A stretch of DNA of 64,000 nt from Methanosarcina sp. KYL-1 (GTDB taxonomy: Archaea; Halobacteriota; Methanosarcinia; Methanosarcinales; Methanosarcinaceae), in assembly GCF_024372725.1 (NCBI RefSeq), contig NZ_VOUA01000013.1:31538-95537 (forward strand), given 5' to 3'. A program made the translations under genes and the position numbers. The notes below the pieces were generated by a model, which was not told where the DNA came from, searched no databases, and saw only the letters and a program-made list of their open reading frames with translations. Positions 24,341-34,235 of the stretch are shown here, one piece after another (position 1 is the first letter of the stretch; every line of letters starts with the position of its first letter).

Positions 24341-25441
24341 TTATCGTTCCCTGGTGCCTGCTATGAATTCTTCGGTTTTCTGGTAGGCTTCGGCGTCAGG
24401 GTACTGGACTGCAGGGTGCTTCATGAAGTAGGAGGCCGGAGAGTACAGCACGCCCCCGATCCCCCGGTCCAGGGCCAGTTTGCAACAGCGTATGGCATCG
24501 ATTACCACGCCTGCGGAGTTGGGGGAGTCTTCCACGGAGAGCCTGAGTTCCAGGTTCATGGGCACGTCTCCGAAGAGCCTGCCCTCCATCCTGAGGAAAC
24601 AGACCTTGTTGTCTTTCTGCCAGGCTACGTAATCGCTTGGCCCGATGTGGATGTTTTCAGGTTCAAGCTTTTTGGAGAGCACGGACTGGACTGCATCTGT
24701 CTTCGATTCCCGCTTGGAAGCAAGCCTGCTCCTGTTGAGCATGTTCAGGAAGTCGGTGTTGCCTCCTGTGTTCAGCTGGTAGGTCCGATCGAGCTTTACG
24801 CCGCGTTTTTCGAAAAGGTCTGCCAGAACCCTGTGGGTGATTGTGGCCCCTAGCTGGGCCTTGATGTCGTCGCCGATGATCGGGATGTTCTTTTCTTCAA
24901 AGCGCTTTGCCCATTCAGGGTTGCTGGCTATGAAGACAGGCATGTTGTTGATGAGGGCCACGCCGGCTTCAAGGGCGCATTCGGCATAGAAGCGGACGGC
25001 TGCTTCGGAACCTACCGGAAGATAATTGAGGAGCATTTCGGCTCCGGAATCTTGCAGTTCCTTTACGACGGCTTCTTTTGTGGCTTCCTCCTCCCCTCTG
25101 ACCACAAAGGTATACTTTTCCCCGTAGTTTTTCATGTGGTCCGAGACCCCGTCAAGGACCCTGCCCATCCTGACCTTTACGCCTGTTGCCGGGACATCAG
25201 GACAGAAGACCACAGTGCAATTCGGGGGGGCAAAGATGGCTTCTGCTACGTCTCTTCCCACCTTCCGGGCATCAATATCAAACGCAGCCACAACTTCAAT
25301 GTCGTTGGGTTTGTACCCGCCCAGGTCCCAGTGCATAAGCCCGATAGGCTCTTTTTCTTCGTTTTTATAATACTCAATGCCCTGTATCAAAGAGCTTGCA
25401 CAGTTCCCGATTCCTGCAATTGCTATTTTTATTTTTGTCAT
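24341..25441 (-). CDS. ino1: Myo-inositol-1-phosphate synthase
   Basis: A 366-residue enzyme that converts glucose 6-phosphate to inositol 1-phosphate with NAD, for archaeal inositol phospholipids. The NAD-binding start ([21 protein letters not shown]) and the catalytic part ([50 protein letters not shown]) match the family. Its length is that of the short archaeal and actinobacterial form. Single gene; a TATA-like ttatacat lies upstream on the minus strand. Convergent with radB. Confidence 0.92.
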   Translation of the reverse strand: MTKIKIAIAGIGNCASSLIQGIEYYKNEEKEPIGLMHWDLGGYKPNDIEVVAAFDIDARKVGRDVAEAIFAPPNCTVVFCPDVPATGVKVRMGRVLDGVSDHMKNYGEKYTFVVRGEEEATKEAVVKELQDSGAEMLLNYLPVGSEAAVRFYAECALEAGVALINNMPVFIASNPEWAKRFEEKNIPIIGDDIKAQLGATITHRVLADLFEKRGVKLDRTYQLNTGGNTDFLNMLNRSRLASKRESKTDAVQSVLSKKLEPENIHIGPSDYVAWQKDNKVCFLRMEGRLFGDVPMNLELRLSVEDSPNSAGVVIDAIRCCKLALDRGIGGVLYSPASYFMKHPAVQYPDAEAYQKTEEFIAGTRER

Positions 25442-26234
25442 AAGCGCTAACTCTCCGATTGAATATCTGTATTATTCTATGTATAATTAAAATATCTACT
25501 ATATGTGAAAATTTTTTAAAATAATGGATTTCTTGTGAATCCTCATCTACGGACTCATGATCCTTAATTTACGGATTCGTAATTTCGGAAATTAAGGGTT
25601 GTGATCTATTTACAGGTTAATGGCTCCCCAATTTATGGTTTTAAGGTTCCCCAATTTATGGCTTCAAAATTCCCGGAATTAAGAATCTTTATTTATCCCG
25701 GCTATGGATTTTAAGTCTCTTCTTATTTATACCGTTACTCCATAAATTTATTATATATATGTTTTCCATATAGAGTTAATTTGCCCCCTAAATTTTTATA
25801 TATATCCAAAAATCGCCTTTTTCCTTAAACAAATTTTTTGTATTCATATCTCCTTTTCAGGGGATAACTTATTTATTATTTTTCTCCAAATTTCGGGTAA
25901 GGGCCTTAAAGGGTCCGGGTCTAAAAGGTCTATTTCGTTTCCTTTCGTTATCTTCAGGCATCCTGAAGGAAAAAGTAGAATAGTTTTTTATCTGATGCCT
26001 GGTTTGAAATGAGAGCCGGAGGATTTTCCGGTAGAAGCTTATATCCCTGATATCTACTTTAACTGATAACCTGATACAAACAGACCTTATATCTTAAGGT
26101 TACCTGACTTTATACCCTGATATAACCTTAACCGATAAACCAATACATCCAACCTTATTCCTAGAAATATACCGATTTATATAAACTGATTTTTATGTGA
26201 TATTTCCTTCTATTTATACCGGACAGTGATCTGC
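25442..26234. promoter_or_regulatory. Long AT-rich divergent intergenic region with degenerate repeats
   Basis: This 790-bp gap has no supported gene. It contains repeated aatttatgg and ggaattaag words (about 25560-25700), several tatatata stretches (25755, 25798) and degenerate repeats of ccctgatat/aactgataa type at 26045-26160. A TATA-like tttatataaa at 26175 fits the mtnA promoter. Confidence 0.5.
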
Positions 26235-27254
26235 ATGAGGACAATTGACTGGAAAGAAGAGTCCAACTCCGTGGTGCTGGTAGACCAGACCCTGCTCCCT
26301 AAAGAGTACAGGGTAATTGAGTGCAAAACCTTAAGCTCCCTCTGCGAGGCAATCCAATCCCTCCGGGTGAGGGGTGCGCCTGCCCTTGGGGCTGCAGGAG
26401 GCTTCGGGATTGCCCTGGCAGCATTCCTGAGCAGTGCTAAGGACATTGAAAGCATTATGAAGGACCTGAAGGTTGCAGGAAAAGCCCTCAAGTCAACCAG
26501 GCCTACAGCCGTGAACCTTGCCTGGGGTGTTGATCGGGTCTTAAAAGCCGTCAACGATGCCTACGATGTCGGGGGAGTCCGGAGCACCGCCCTTCAGGAA
26601 GCCCTGGACATTGCCGAAGAAGACGTTGCCACCAACAAACTGATAGGAAAACACGGGGCAAAACTCTTAAAAGACGGGGACACGGTGCTTACGCACTGCA
26701 ATGCCGGCAGGATGGCCTGTGTGGACTGGGGGACAGCTCTCGGGGTTGTACGTTCGGCTGTTGAGGCCGGAAAAGAGATCAAGGTTATTGCCTGCGAGAC
26801 CAGGCCGCTTAACCAGGGGAGCAGGATCACCACCTGGGAGCTGATGCAGGACAAAATCCCTGTCACCCTGATCACGGACTCCATGGCCGGGTGGGTAATG
26901 CGCCAGGGGCTCGTGGACAAGGTGCTTGTGGGAGCTGACCGGATCACCCAGGATGCCGTTTTCAACAAGATCGGGACCTATACTCACTCCGTGCTTGCAA
27001 GGGAACATGAAATCCCCTTCTACGTGGCAGCCCCTATCTCGACTTTCGATTTTGAGGGCTGGGAAGGCAGCGTAAAAATAGAGATGCGGGACCCCAAAGA
27101 ATTGCGCTTCTTCGGGACAGAGCAGCTGGCCCCGGAAGGCGTGGAGGTCTACAACCCTGCGTTTGATGCGACTCCAATGGAAAATGTGGCCGCATTAATC
27201 ACGGAAAGAGGAGTTTTTTACCCGCCTTTCCTGCTGGACGAGGTACTTGTCTGA
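26235..27254 (+). CDS. mtnA: Methylthioribose-1-phosphate isomerase (MtnA family)
   Basis: A 339-residue isomerase of the eIF2B-like family that opens the sugar ring of methylthioribose 1-phosphate in methionine salvage. Signature elements are RVRGAPALGAAGGFG, the catalytic Cys in HCNAGRMAC and the catalytic Asp in VGADRITQDAVFNKIGTY. A GTG at 26226 is in frame, but ATG 26235 (MRTIDWKEES) gives the common N-terminus. A related activity on ribose or deoxyribose 1-phosphates cannot be excluded. Single gene. Confidence 0.88.
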   Translation: MRTIDWKEESNSVVLVDQTLLPKEYRVIECKTLSSLCEAIQSLRVRGAPALGAAGGFGIALAAFLSSAKDIESIMKDLKVAGKALKSTRPTAVNLAWGVDRVLKAVNDAYDVGGVRSTALQEALDIAEEDVATNKLIGKHGAKLLKDGDTVLTHCNAGRMACVDWGTALGVVRSAVEAGKEIKVIACETRPLNQGSRITTWELMQDKIPVTLITDSMAGWVMRQGLVDKVLVGADRITQDAVFNKIGTYTHSVLAREHEIPFYVAAPISTFDFEGWEGSVKIEMRDPKELRFFGTEQLAPEGVEVYNPAFDATPMENVAALITERGVFYPPFLLDEVLV

Positions 27255-27507
27255 CAAGGCTGTTTGCTTTTCTGAGGGGGCTGTTTGCTTTTCTCAGAAG
27301 GCTGTTTGATGTTCTGGGAAGACTATGTTTTTTGCTTCTCTGCTGGATTTATATATCAGAACCGTAAATTATCTGATGTTTGCCGGAATTGATAGAAATT
27401 TATTAATGTAAGGTATTTGCAATATCTTCACTAATATCAATAATGATATCAATAATTATCAATAACACACATAATAAGTACATTTAATGCATACAGGTGT
27501 TCAACTC
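27255..27507. other. Spacer with aggctgtttgcttttct direct repeats
   Basis: Three imperfect copies of a roughly 20-bp unit (ggctgtttgcttttctgag) start at about 27258, directly behind the mtnA stop. The right half holds aataatgatatcaataatt-type repeats and the probable Sec61-beta promoter. Confidence 0.6.
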
Positions 27508-27675
27508 ATGGCTAAAAGATCAGGCAGCGGACTTCAGTCCTCCGCAGGGCTCATGCGCTACTACGAAGCAGACAAGAATGCAGTCCATATCCAGCCCAAG
27601 ACAGTGCTGGTCACAGGCGCTGTTGTGGGAATAGCAGTATTATTCTTGAGTGCTGTGAACGGCTTCTGGCCGTAA
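27508..27675 (+). CDS. Preprotein translocase subunit Sec61-beta (archaeal SecG)
   Basis: A 55-residue single-span membrane protein. The N-terminal part (MAKRSGSGLQSSAGLMRYYEAD) and the single membrane helix (VLVTGAVVGIAVLFLSAV) are typical of archaeal Sec61-beta, a small accessory subunit of the SecYE channel. The ATG at 27508 is chosen over one at 27487 because all family members start close to MAKR/MSK. It is followed 26 bp later by a hydrolase gene, possibly co-transcribed. Confidence 0.9.
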   Translation: MAKRSGSGLQSSAGLMRYYEADKNAVHIQPKTVLVTGAVVGIAVLFLSAVNGFWP

Positions 27676-27701
27676 CTAAAATTTTCGGGTCAGGGTTTCC
27701 C

Positions 27702-28727
27702 TTGAGCAAGTACAGTTCCAAAAAAAGCAAAAACCAAAATACGAAAAACGCTTTTTCAGGGGCTAAAGCCTCAAAACCCACTATTTTTCTCTTCGGTTTT
27801 CTATTCATACTCGTGGGTTTCTTCGGGGTCCTTTACAACCCCGCAAACCCCGGGCAAGAAGCGGTTTCCTGGGACGTTTCGGAAGAGGGTATGCTCTCGT
27901 TTCCTCCAAGAGGCGAGCCTGTGTTTACCGTTCAGGAAATCGATGATGTGTATGCTCAGGACCTGCACTCTTCCGGGCCTGCCGATTCCCTGAAACTGCT
28001 CACTTTTGAAAGCAAAGGGGATAAAATCCAGGCCCTTTTGAGAATTCCTGCAAGCTCTTCTCCCTTACCCGGCATAGTCCTGCTCCCCGGGACCGGAGTC
28101 AGCAAGGAAAAAGAGCAGAAGCTGGCTGTGGAACTTTCCGAGCTCGGGTATGCCACCCTCGCCCTTGACCAGCGCAAGTCTGGAGGCATTCCCGGGGTCG
28201 TAAACCCGGAAAAGGACCTGGAACTTTTCAGGGCCGGGCTTGAGCCCCTTGAATACAAAATGGCCTATGACGCCCTGAAGGCCGTAGATGTCCTTGCCGC
28301 CCAGACGGAAATCGACCCCGAAAGGCTTGCAGTCCTCGGGGAAAGCAACGGGGGCAGGTTTGCAGTCCTTGCCTGTGCCCTTGAACCTTCCCTCAATGGA
28401 GTTATAGGAATCAGCACTTCAGGGTACGGGACAGGCGAAATCGATCCTTCTCAGGTGGCTGACCCTGAAGCTTACCGGTTCTACCGCTCCATCGACCCGG
28501 ATACCTACCTCTCTTCGCTTCCGCCTGCGAGGTTCGTGCTAATGCACTCTTTTAACGATACCGTGATCCCGCATGAGCTGGCTGTCCGGACCTTTGCCCT
28601 GGCAGAAGAGCCAAAGGCGATATATAATGTGAGTGAGGCAGCCCACGGATATACGGCTTCCATGCATCCATATCTTGAAGAGGAGCTCGCCCTCATGCTG
28701 AAGGAAAAGGGCGCCGGCTCGGTTTAA
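27702..28727 (+). CDS. Membrane-anchored alpha/beta hydrolase
   Basis: A 341-residue protein with a basic N-terminus, one membrane segment (TIFLFGFLFILVGFFGVLY, about 28-46) and an outward alpha/beta hydrolase domain of the dienelactone hydrolase group. The nucleophile elbow is GESNGG, the acid is probably the Asp in HSFNDTVIP, and the His is in AAHGYTAS. It starts with TTG 27702; no ATG occurs before residue 63, so the rare start is supported by the membrane anchor and by the close spacing to Sec61-beta. The substrate is unknown. Confidence 0.82.
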   Translation: MSKYSSKKSKNQNTKNAFSGAKASKPTIFLFGFLFILVGFFGVLYNPANPGQEAVSWDVSEEGMLSFPPRGEPVFTVQEIDDVYAQDLHSSGPADSLKLLTFESKGDKIQALLRIPASSSPLPGIVLLPGTGVSKEKEQKLAVELSELGYATLALDQRKSGGIPGVVNPEKDLELFRAGLEPLEYKMAYDALKAVDVLAAQTEIDPERLAVLGESNGGRFAVLACALEPSLNGVIGISTSGYGTGEIDPSQVADPEAYRFYRSIDPDTYLSSLPPARFVLMHSFNDTVIPHELAVRTFALAEEPKAIYNVSEAAHGYTASMHPYLEEELALMLKEKGAGSV

Positions 28728-28810
28728 TTGGCCCGGTTTAATTGGCCCGGTTTATTGGCCCGGTTTATTGGCTCGGTTTATTGGCTCGGTTTATTGGCTT
28801 AGTTTAATTG
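28716..28810. repeat. Tandem array that includes the hydrolase stop codon
   Basis: Units of 14-18 bp (ggcccggtttaattg, ggcccggtttattg, ggctcggtttattg), six to seven copies. The first unit is the last three codons and stop of the hydrolase (ggc tcg gtt taa), so the array seems to have grown out of the gene's own 3' end. It ends about 20 bp before the start of the next gene. Confidence 0.9.
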
Positions 28811-28830
28811 ATAAGAGGCGTGTTTTGTGT

Positions 28831-30954
28831 ATGACATCTTCTCAGCAGCTCTCAAACTTACGGGAACTTCCTGGAATAGGTGAAAGAGTCGCCGAAAGGC
28901 TGACAGAGTATTTCGGAAGCGAAGAGGCAGCACTAAAGGCAATCCTCGAAGGGGACATAGCCTCGCTTTCCGAGGTAAAGGGGGTCAGCCATTCCTTTGC
29001 CCTCTCTCTTGCCAGGGATGTGAAAGCAAGAGCCGAAGGGTGCTCTATTTCCGATTTTTTAAAGACGAAAGAGGCTCTCGACCTCTATTCCCGCCTGCTC
29101 GAGCTCATAAAAAGCTTTGCCCATACCCCCCATGCCCGGGACAAACTTAACCTCTTTTATCCCTTTCCCGCCTCCCGCATGGACCTTGTTGAGGGGAGAA
29201 GGGCTTTTGTAAGCGAGTACCTGGAGCTTGGAAAAGCCTTTTCCGGGGATGCGGAGTTTTTGGCCCTGCTCTCCAGGGTGAGGAAGCTGAAGCCTGTTCC
29301 CGGGAACCTGAGGGCCAGGGACAGGATCATCCTTGCCGGGGACCCTAAAGCCTTTGAAGCGGCAAAAGAGAGGTTCCAGGCTTTCCTTCCGGTCCAGGCC
29401 GTAGAGAGCTTTTCCGAATTCGTGGACCTTGCGAGGGGCTACTCCCATGTGGTCGTTTTTGACGACACCTACCTGAGCTTTGACCTTCCTGAAGGCATTG
29501 AACCCGAGTTTTTCCCGGACCCCGAAAAAGCCGATTTCTGGCAGGTGCTGCCTGAAAAAGAGCTTGCTTTTTTTGCCCGGAACCTTGACTGCATCGGGGC
29601 CTGCCTGAGGCTCTTATCCCTCCTCAGGGCCCGCAATTTCAGCTTCTTTGAGGAACTTTCGGAAGAGGATCTTAAAATCCTTGAGTCGGCCCTCTCGAAG
29701 CTGGGAGAGGACGGAAAACCCTGCGAGGGGTTTGACTCTGAACTTGACCGGCTGGGAGCGGCCCTTGAACAGCTGGACGTGGAGCTTGCATCTGTCCTCA
29801 AAGAGGCAAACCTGCGGATGAACCGGGCTCTTGAAGCAAGTTCCCTTACCCTGACCGGGCAGGACCTTCTCAAGCTCGTGAGCGGGGGGATGGAAATCAA
29901 GGACCTGCTTGCAAAGGAGGTCTATAAGGTTTATAAAGGGGAGGTAGAGGCAGTAAAAGAAGAACTTGCAGAAAAACTCGGCCTCCAGAAACAGGAAAAA
30001 CTGGGGCTTGATTCCCTCTTTTCCGATGAAATTTCCTACCCTCTCAGGGCAGACCAGGCCCAGCTCCAGCTCCTCAGGCAAAAACTTTCCCGCACCCTTG
30101 AAAGGGTGAGGCTTACCCGGAAAAGGGAGCTAGCAAAGGTTCTTTCCTTCTACCGCCTGCCCGTGGAAAAGCTTGTCAGGGAAATACTGGAGTTCGACCT
30201 TGGCTTTTCCATAGCCTGTTTTGCGGAACACTTTGGCCTTAAGCTGCCTGAGCTCATTCCTGAGGCAGGTGTCGGGTTTGTGGACGGGGGAAACCTCTTT
30301 TTGAAAGCCCGCCACGGGGAAATCGACCCCGTCAGTTATTCGGTAGGAAAAACGGGCTTTTCCCCTGCAGGCGAGGAAAGCCGGGTGGTCCTTTTGAGTG
30401 GCGTAAACTCCGGGGGCAAGACTTCCCTGCTCGAACTCGTGGCCCAGTGCGTGGTTTTGGGGTACATGGGTTTTCCAGTCCCCGCTAAAGGGCTTGAGCT
30501 CGGGCCCGTAGAAGAGCTTTACTATTTCGGGAAATCAAAGGGGACCCTGGATGCCGGGGCATTTGAGACTACCCTCAGGCAGTTTTCCGTACTTTCCGGA
30601 GCTTCGGGAAAACTGGTGCTTGCCGATGAACTGGAATCAATCACCGAACCCGGGGCCTCTGCCCGCATTATTGCCGGGATCCTGGAGTACCTGGCCCGGA
30701 GTGAGAAGAGCCTTGGGATTTTTGTTTCCCACCTCTCGGAGCTGATCCTTAAAAACACGGAGGCAGACGTCCGGGTGGACGGGATCGAAGCAAGGGGCCT
30801 GGATGCCAACCTCGAATTGATAGTGGACCGGAACCCTGTGTACAACCATGTGGCAAGAAGCACCCCGGAGCTTATTGTGGAACGCCTGCTCCGGAAAACC
30901 TCAGGGAAGGAACAGGAGTTTTATGCCCATTTAAAGGCCAAGTTCGAAAATTAA
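28831..30954 (+). CDS. MutS-like ATPase with N-terminal helix-hairpin-helix
   Basis: A 707-residue protein. Residues about 5-75 hold helix-hairpin-helix motifs (LRELPGIGERVAERLTEYFG, LSEVKGVSHSFALSLA). A long coiled helical middle (to about 520) resembles the MutS core and lever region, and the C-terminus is a MutS domain V ATPase with Walker A (SGVNSGGKTSLLELVAQ), Walker B (LVLADELES) and the conserved GIFVSHLSEL. There is no mismatch-binding domain I and no Smr nuclease. It fits the archaeal MutS2/MutS5-like branch, whose role may be in recombination rather than mismatch repair. ATG 28831 (MTSSQQLSNL) is preferred over the upstream in-frame codon within the repeat array. Confidence 0.85.
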   Translation: MTSSQQLSNLRELPGIGERVAERLTEYFGSEEAALKAILEGDIASLSEVKGVSHSFALSLARDVKARAEGCSISDFLKTKEALDLYSRLLELIKSFAHTPHARDKLNLFYPFPASRMDLVEGRRAFVSEYLELGKAFSGDAEFLALLSRVRKLKPVPGNLRARDRIILAGDPKAFEAAKERFQAFLPVQAVESFSEFVDLARGYSHVVVFDDTYLSFDLPEGIEPEFFPDPEKADFWQVLPEKELAFFARNLDCIGACLRLLSLLRARNFSFFEELSEEDLKILESALSKLGEDGKPCEGFDSELDRLGAALEQLDVELASVLKEANLRMNRALEASSLTLTGQDLLKLVSGGMEIKDLLAKEVYKVYKGEVEAVKEELAEKLGLQKQEKLGLDSLFSDEISYPLRADQAQLQLLRQKLSRTLERVRLTRKRELAKVLSFYRLPVEKLVREILEFDLGFSIACFAEHFGLKLPELIPEAGVGFVDGGNLFLKARHGEIDPVSYSVGKTGFSPAGEESRVVLLSGVNSGGKTSLLELVAQCVVLGYMGFPVPAKGLELGPVEELYYFGKSKGTLDAGAFETTLRQFSVLSGASGKLVLADELESITEPGASARIIAGILEYLARSEKSLGIFVSHLSELILKNTEADVRVDGIEARGLDANLELIVDRNPVYNHVARSTPELIVERLLRKTSGKEQEFYAHLKAKFEN

Positions 30955-31056
30955 TTCTAAGCTTATCTGAATTATTCTAAGTTTATCTTAATTATTCTAA
31001 TCTTATCTGAATTATTCTAAGCTTATCTTAATTATTCTAAGCTTATCTGAATTATC
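30950..31056. repeat. 20-bp tandem array directly behind the MutS-like gene
   Basis: Five copies of a 20-bp unit (attattctaagcttatctga with variants) starting at the stop codon itself (taattctaagc). It is followed by AT-rich sequence. Confidence 0.92.
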
Positions 31057-31680
31057 GGTTTATATCAGTATATAAATATATTAAAATACTTATGTGCCTA
31101 ATTTCCCTCATTCTTCCTTTAATATTATTTTGAGGTTCCATTATCTGGTTTTCTCATTGCTTTTTTTCTTTTAATTTGAGAGATAAAATTATAAATCTTT
31201 AGTTCTATATACTAATAAATAGTATTGAGTTTATCCGGGTATTCCGGCCAGGATTGGGATTCTTATTCATCCAAAAGTCTATATAGGGGTTAATGTGAAT
31301 CCTTTCCGATTGGTTTATAGGGAGGCATGCCTTTCCGACAGGGCGGAAACCGGAAAGTTCTGGCCGGCCAGAGGGTATTTGCCAGGTGATTTACCTTTAA
31401 GGGAAATGAGGCCCCAGGGTTATTTTTGGCTTTTGAGCAGTCACCCCTTTTCTCCCTTTCAATCCGGATCCATTCAAATTATATGCTTCAAAATATAATA
31501 AATGGTTCAAAATACAATTCAAAATATGATTCAAAATATTGTTCAAGATACGATTCAAGTGATTCCTCAGGCAGCTGCGTACAGCGATGAAACGGGCAAA
31601 GATCTTTTGGGAGATCTCCTCGTTTTTAAGGACAGAGTACGAGAAAAAGCAAATCAAAGCCATGTGTATGTGTGATATTA
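31057..31680. promoter_or_regulatory. Intergenic region before ppk with promoter-like and repeat sequences
   Basis: No convincing gene. It includes a TATA-like ctatatag at 31279-31287, a perfect tggccggcca palindrome near 31362, and at 31497-31563 a degenerate 15-bp repeat of the type ttcaaaatacga. The open frames across these repeats give Asn/Leu/Ile strings and are rejected. Confidence 0.5.
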
Positions 31681-33867
31681 ATGGAGCGGAACTTCCCCAT
31701 TCAGTTTGCAGATTTTGACAGGTCGGTTATGGATAATGTTGAAGGGGCGAGGGTTGAAGTTTCCGGCATGCCCGACCTCAGTGACCCGCGCCTCTACGCA
31801 GACCGGGAGTACAGCTGGCTCCAGTTCAATGAAAGGGTGCTTGAAGAGGCTTTCGATGAACGCAACCCCCTGCTTGAGAGGGTCAAGTTTCTTTCTATTT
31901 TCGGGAGCAACCTGGACGAGTTTTTCATGGTCAGGGTCTCAGGGGTGCAGAAACGGATTGCTGAAGGTGCAAAAGGAGACCATTCCGATGAGCTGGCCCA
32001 GGAACAGCTGAGAGTCATCAGGGAAGAACTCTTAAAGCAGCTTCCCTGTCATGACCGCTGCTGGAATGAGGTGCTCAAGCCGGCTCTCGGGGAAAAGGGA
32101 ATCAATGTACTCAATTACTTCGAACTCTCGGGAGAGGAGCGGGAAAAGCTCAGGGAATACTTCGACAGGAACATTTTTCCTGTGCTAACACCTCTTGGTT
32201 TTGATTCGGGGCACCCCTTCCCTCACATCTCCAACCTGAGCCTTAACCTGGCCGTGCTTATCGACGACCCGGACCACGGGGAGCGCTTTGCCAGGCTCAA
32301 GATCCCACCCATGTTTCCGCGGCTTATTGCAGTTCCCGAAAAAGGGCATGAAAGGGCTATTTACCGTTTTGACGAGCTGAAAGGAGGGCGTTTTGTCTGG
32401 CTCGAACAGCTCATTGCGGCAAACCTTGACCTCCTGTTCCCGGGACAGCGCATTCTTGGGGCTTATCCTTTCCGGATCACGCGGGATGCGGACCTGGGCT
32501 TTGATGAGGATGGGGACAAGAACCTCCTGATCGCGGTGCAGCAGCGGGTCGGGAGGAACTATTTCGGGCCTGCGGTCAGGCTCGAGACCGATTATACAAT
32601 GCCTGAGCGGGTTTCCGGAATCCTGCTTAAAAACCTGGAGCTCACCCCCTCTTTGATGTTCAGGTCGGCAGCTCCCCTGGGCCTTTCAAGCCTCATGAAA
32701 CTTGCGCAGATCGACCGTCCCGAACTTAAGTACGTGCCTTTTGAGCCGAGAAAGCACCCCCTGCTGGCAGACAGGGAAAACATCTTTGCGTCCCTTAAAA
32801 AGAGGGACATCCTGCTCTACCACCCTTACGAAAGTTTCGAATCGGTTGTAGATTTCGTGGAAGAGGCTGCCGACGACCCGGAAGTCCTGGCCATCAAGAT
32901 GACGCTGTACAGGGTGGACGACAACTCCAGGCTCATCCAGGCCCTCATGAGAGCCGCAGACAGGAGCAAACAGGTTGCGGTCCTGGTGGAACTCAAGGCC
33001 CGTTTTGACGAGGAAAACAATATTGGATGGGCAAAGGAACTCGAGCGCAAGGGCGTCCATGTAGCTTACGGTTTCCCGGGCTTAAAAACCCACGCCAAGA
33101 TGTGCCTGGTGGTCCGGGCCGAAGACGAGGGTATCAGGTACTACGTACATATGAGCACAGGAAACTACAACGCTGTAACCGCAAAAATCTACACCGATTT
33201 CGGCTACCTCACAAGCGACACCTTCATTGGCAAGGACGTCTCGGACCTTTTCAATGCCCTCACCGGCTACTCGAGAAAGGACCACTACATCAAGCTCCTG
33301 GTAGCTCCCCAGACCCTCAGGCACCAGATCCTTGAGCGCATCCGCCGGGAGATTGACCTGCATGAAAAATCCGGAAACGGACACCTGATTTTTAAGATGA
33401 ACTCCCTTGTGGACTACCAGTGCATCCGGGAACTCTACCGGGCGTCCCGCGCCGGCGTGAAGGTGGATCTCCAGGTAAGGGGAATTTGCTGCCTCAGGCC
33501 GGGGATCTACGGGCTGAGTGAAAATATCACGGTAACTTCGATTGTGGGAAGGTTCCTCGAACACCCCCGCGTCTACTACTTCAGAAATGGCGGAAACGAA
33601 GAGATCTTCATGGGCAGTGCCGACCTCATGCCCAGGAACCTTGACAGCAGGGTAGAAGTCCTTTTCCCGGTGTCTAAGGATTACATTCCTCTGGTAAGGG
33701 ACGTTATCCTTGCTGCCCACCTGAAGGACAACATAAAAGCCCGCCTGATGCTTCCCAACGGCAGGACGGAGCGGATCTACCCGAAACCCGGGGAAGAGGA
33801 ACTTGACTCCCAGCTCTGGATGCTTGAAAACAGAGGCAGCTGGGACCTGAACTCCAATAAAACCTGA
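31681..33867 (+). CDS. ppk1: Polyphosphate kinase 1
   Basis: A 728-residue Ppk1 that makes inorganic polyphosphate from ATP. Recognised parts are the N-domain (YSWLQFNERVLEEA, FGSNLDEFFMVRVSG), the head domain (FPVLTPLGFDSGHPFPHISNLSLNLAV) and the two catalytic domains with VLAIKMTLYRVDDNS, the phosphohistidine-region KTHAKMCLV and HMSTGNYNAVTAKIYTDFG. The C-terminus has NLDSRVEVLFPV. A GTG at 31672 is in frame, but the ATG at 31681 is used. It heads a polyphosphate gene group with Ppx (34236) and the CYTH/CHAD protein (35887). Confidence 0.95.
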   Translation: MERNFPIQFADFDRSVMDNVEGARVEVSGMPDLSDPRLYADREYSWLQFNERVLEEAFDERNPLLERVKFLSIFGSNLDEFFMVRVSGVQKRIAEGAKGDHSDELAQEQLRVIREELLKQLPCHDRCWNEVLKPALGEKGINVLNYFELSGEEREKLREYFDRNIFPVLTPLGFDSGHPFPHISNLSLNLAVLIDDPDHGERFARLKIPPMFPRLIAVPEKGHERAIYRFDELKGGRFVWLEQLIAANLDLLFPGQRILGAYPFRITRDADLGFDEDGDKNLLIAVQQRVGRNYFGPAVRLETDYTMPERVSGILLKNLELTPSLMFRSAAPLGLSSLMKLAQIDRPELKYVPFEPRKHPLLADRENIFASLKKRDILLYHPYESFESVVDFVEEAADDPEVLAIKMTLYRVDDNSRLIQALMRAADRSKQVAVLVELKARFDEENNIGWAKELERKGVHVAYGFPGLKTHAKMCLVVRAEDEGIRYYVHMSTGNYNAVTAKIYTDFGYLTSDTFIGKDVSDLFNALTGYSRKDHYIKLLVAPQTLRHQILERIRREIDLHEKSGNGHLIFKMNSLVDYQCIRELYRASRAGVKVDLQVRGICCLRPGIYGLSENITVTSIVGRFLEHPRVYYFRNGGNEEIFMGSADLMPRNLDSRVEVLFPVSKDYIPLVRDVILAAHLKDNIKARLMLPNGRTERIYPKPGEEELDSQLWMLENRGSWDLNSNKT

Positions 33868-33901
33868 AAGCCTTTCCCGGGAAGTTTTTAAAACTTTCAG
33901 G
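33863..33901 (+). terminator. Hairpin at the ppk stop codon
   Basis: An 8-bp stem (cctgaaag at 33863-33870, ctttcagg at 33894-33901) overlaps the stop codon and is followed by ttttcttattt. Confidence 0.6.
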
Positions 33902-33917
33902 TTTTCTTATTTATATC

Positions 33918-33990
33918 TTCTTTCTTCCCTCCGATTTTTCCTTTCTCCCTTCTTCCCTCCGATTTTTCCTTTCTCCCTTCTTCCTTTTGA
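33918..33990. repeat. Pyrimidine-rich repeat behind ppk
   Basis: Two long copies of a roughly 34-bp unit (ttcttccctccgattttt plus cctttctccc) and a third degenerate copy, within 55 bp of the ppk terminator. The rest of the gap up to 34235 is T-rich and holds the ppx promoter. Confidence 0.75.
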
Positions 33991-34099
33991 TTTTCCCTTC
34001 TCATTTCCTGGCTGTCTCATTTTTTTTGATTTTCCCGAATCTTTTGGTTTCTTTCAAATCCTTTTCCAGGTGGGCAGGTTTTTTGAACTTACAATTTCA

Positions 34100-34108
34100 C
34101 ATATATAG
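34100..34108 (+). promoter_or_regulatory. TATA box upstream of ppx
   Basis: catatatag about 135 bp before the ppx start suggests a leader of about 105 nt and expression separate from ppk. Confidence 0.4.
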
Positions 34109-34235
34109 TAAGCAGTTCTGAAAACAAATCTCAAATAGAATAAAAATAAGAACAAATGATGTGAAGCTTAGTTCGGAAACTTCGAGGCATGTGAGAGAGG
34201 ACAGATTTCAGGCAGGGTTTTGCAGGTGTGCGTAA

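Noticed and set aside
31397..31663. Minus-strand frame with Asn-Ile-Leu repeats before ppk
   Set aside because: The repeated peptide is the translation of the 15-bp degenerate DNA repeat; no ribosome-binding site is seen.
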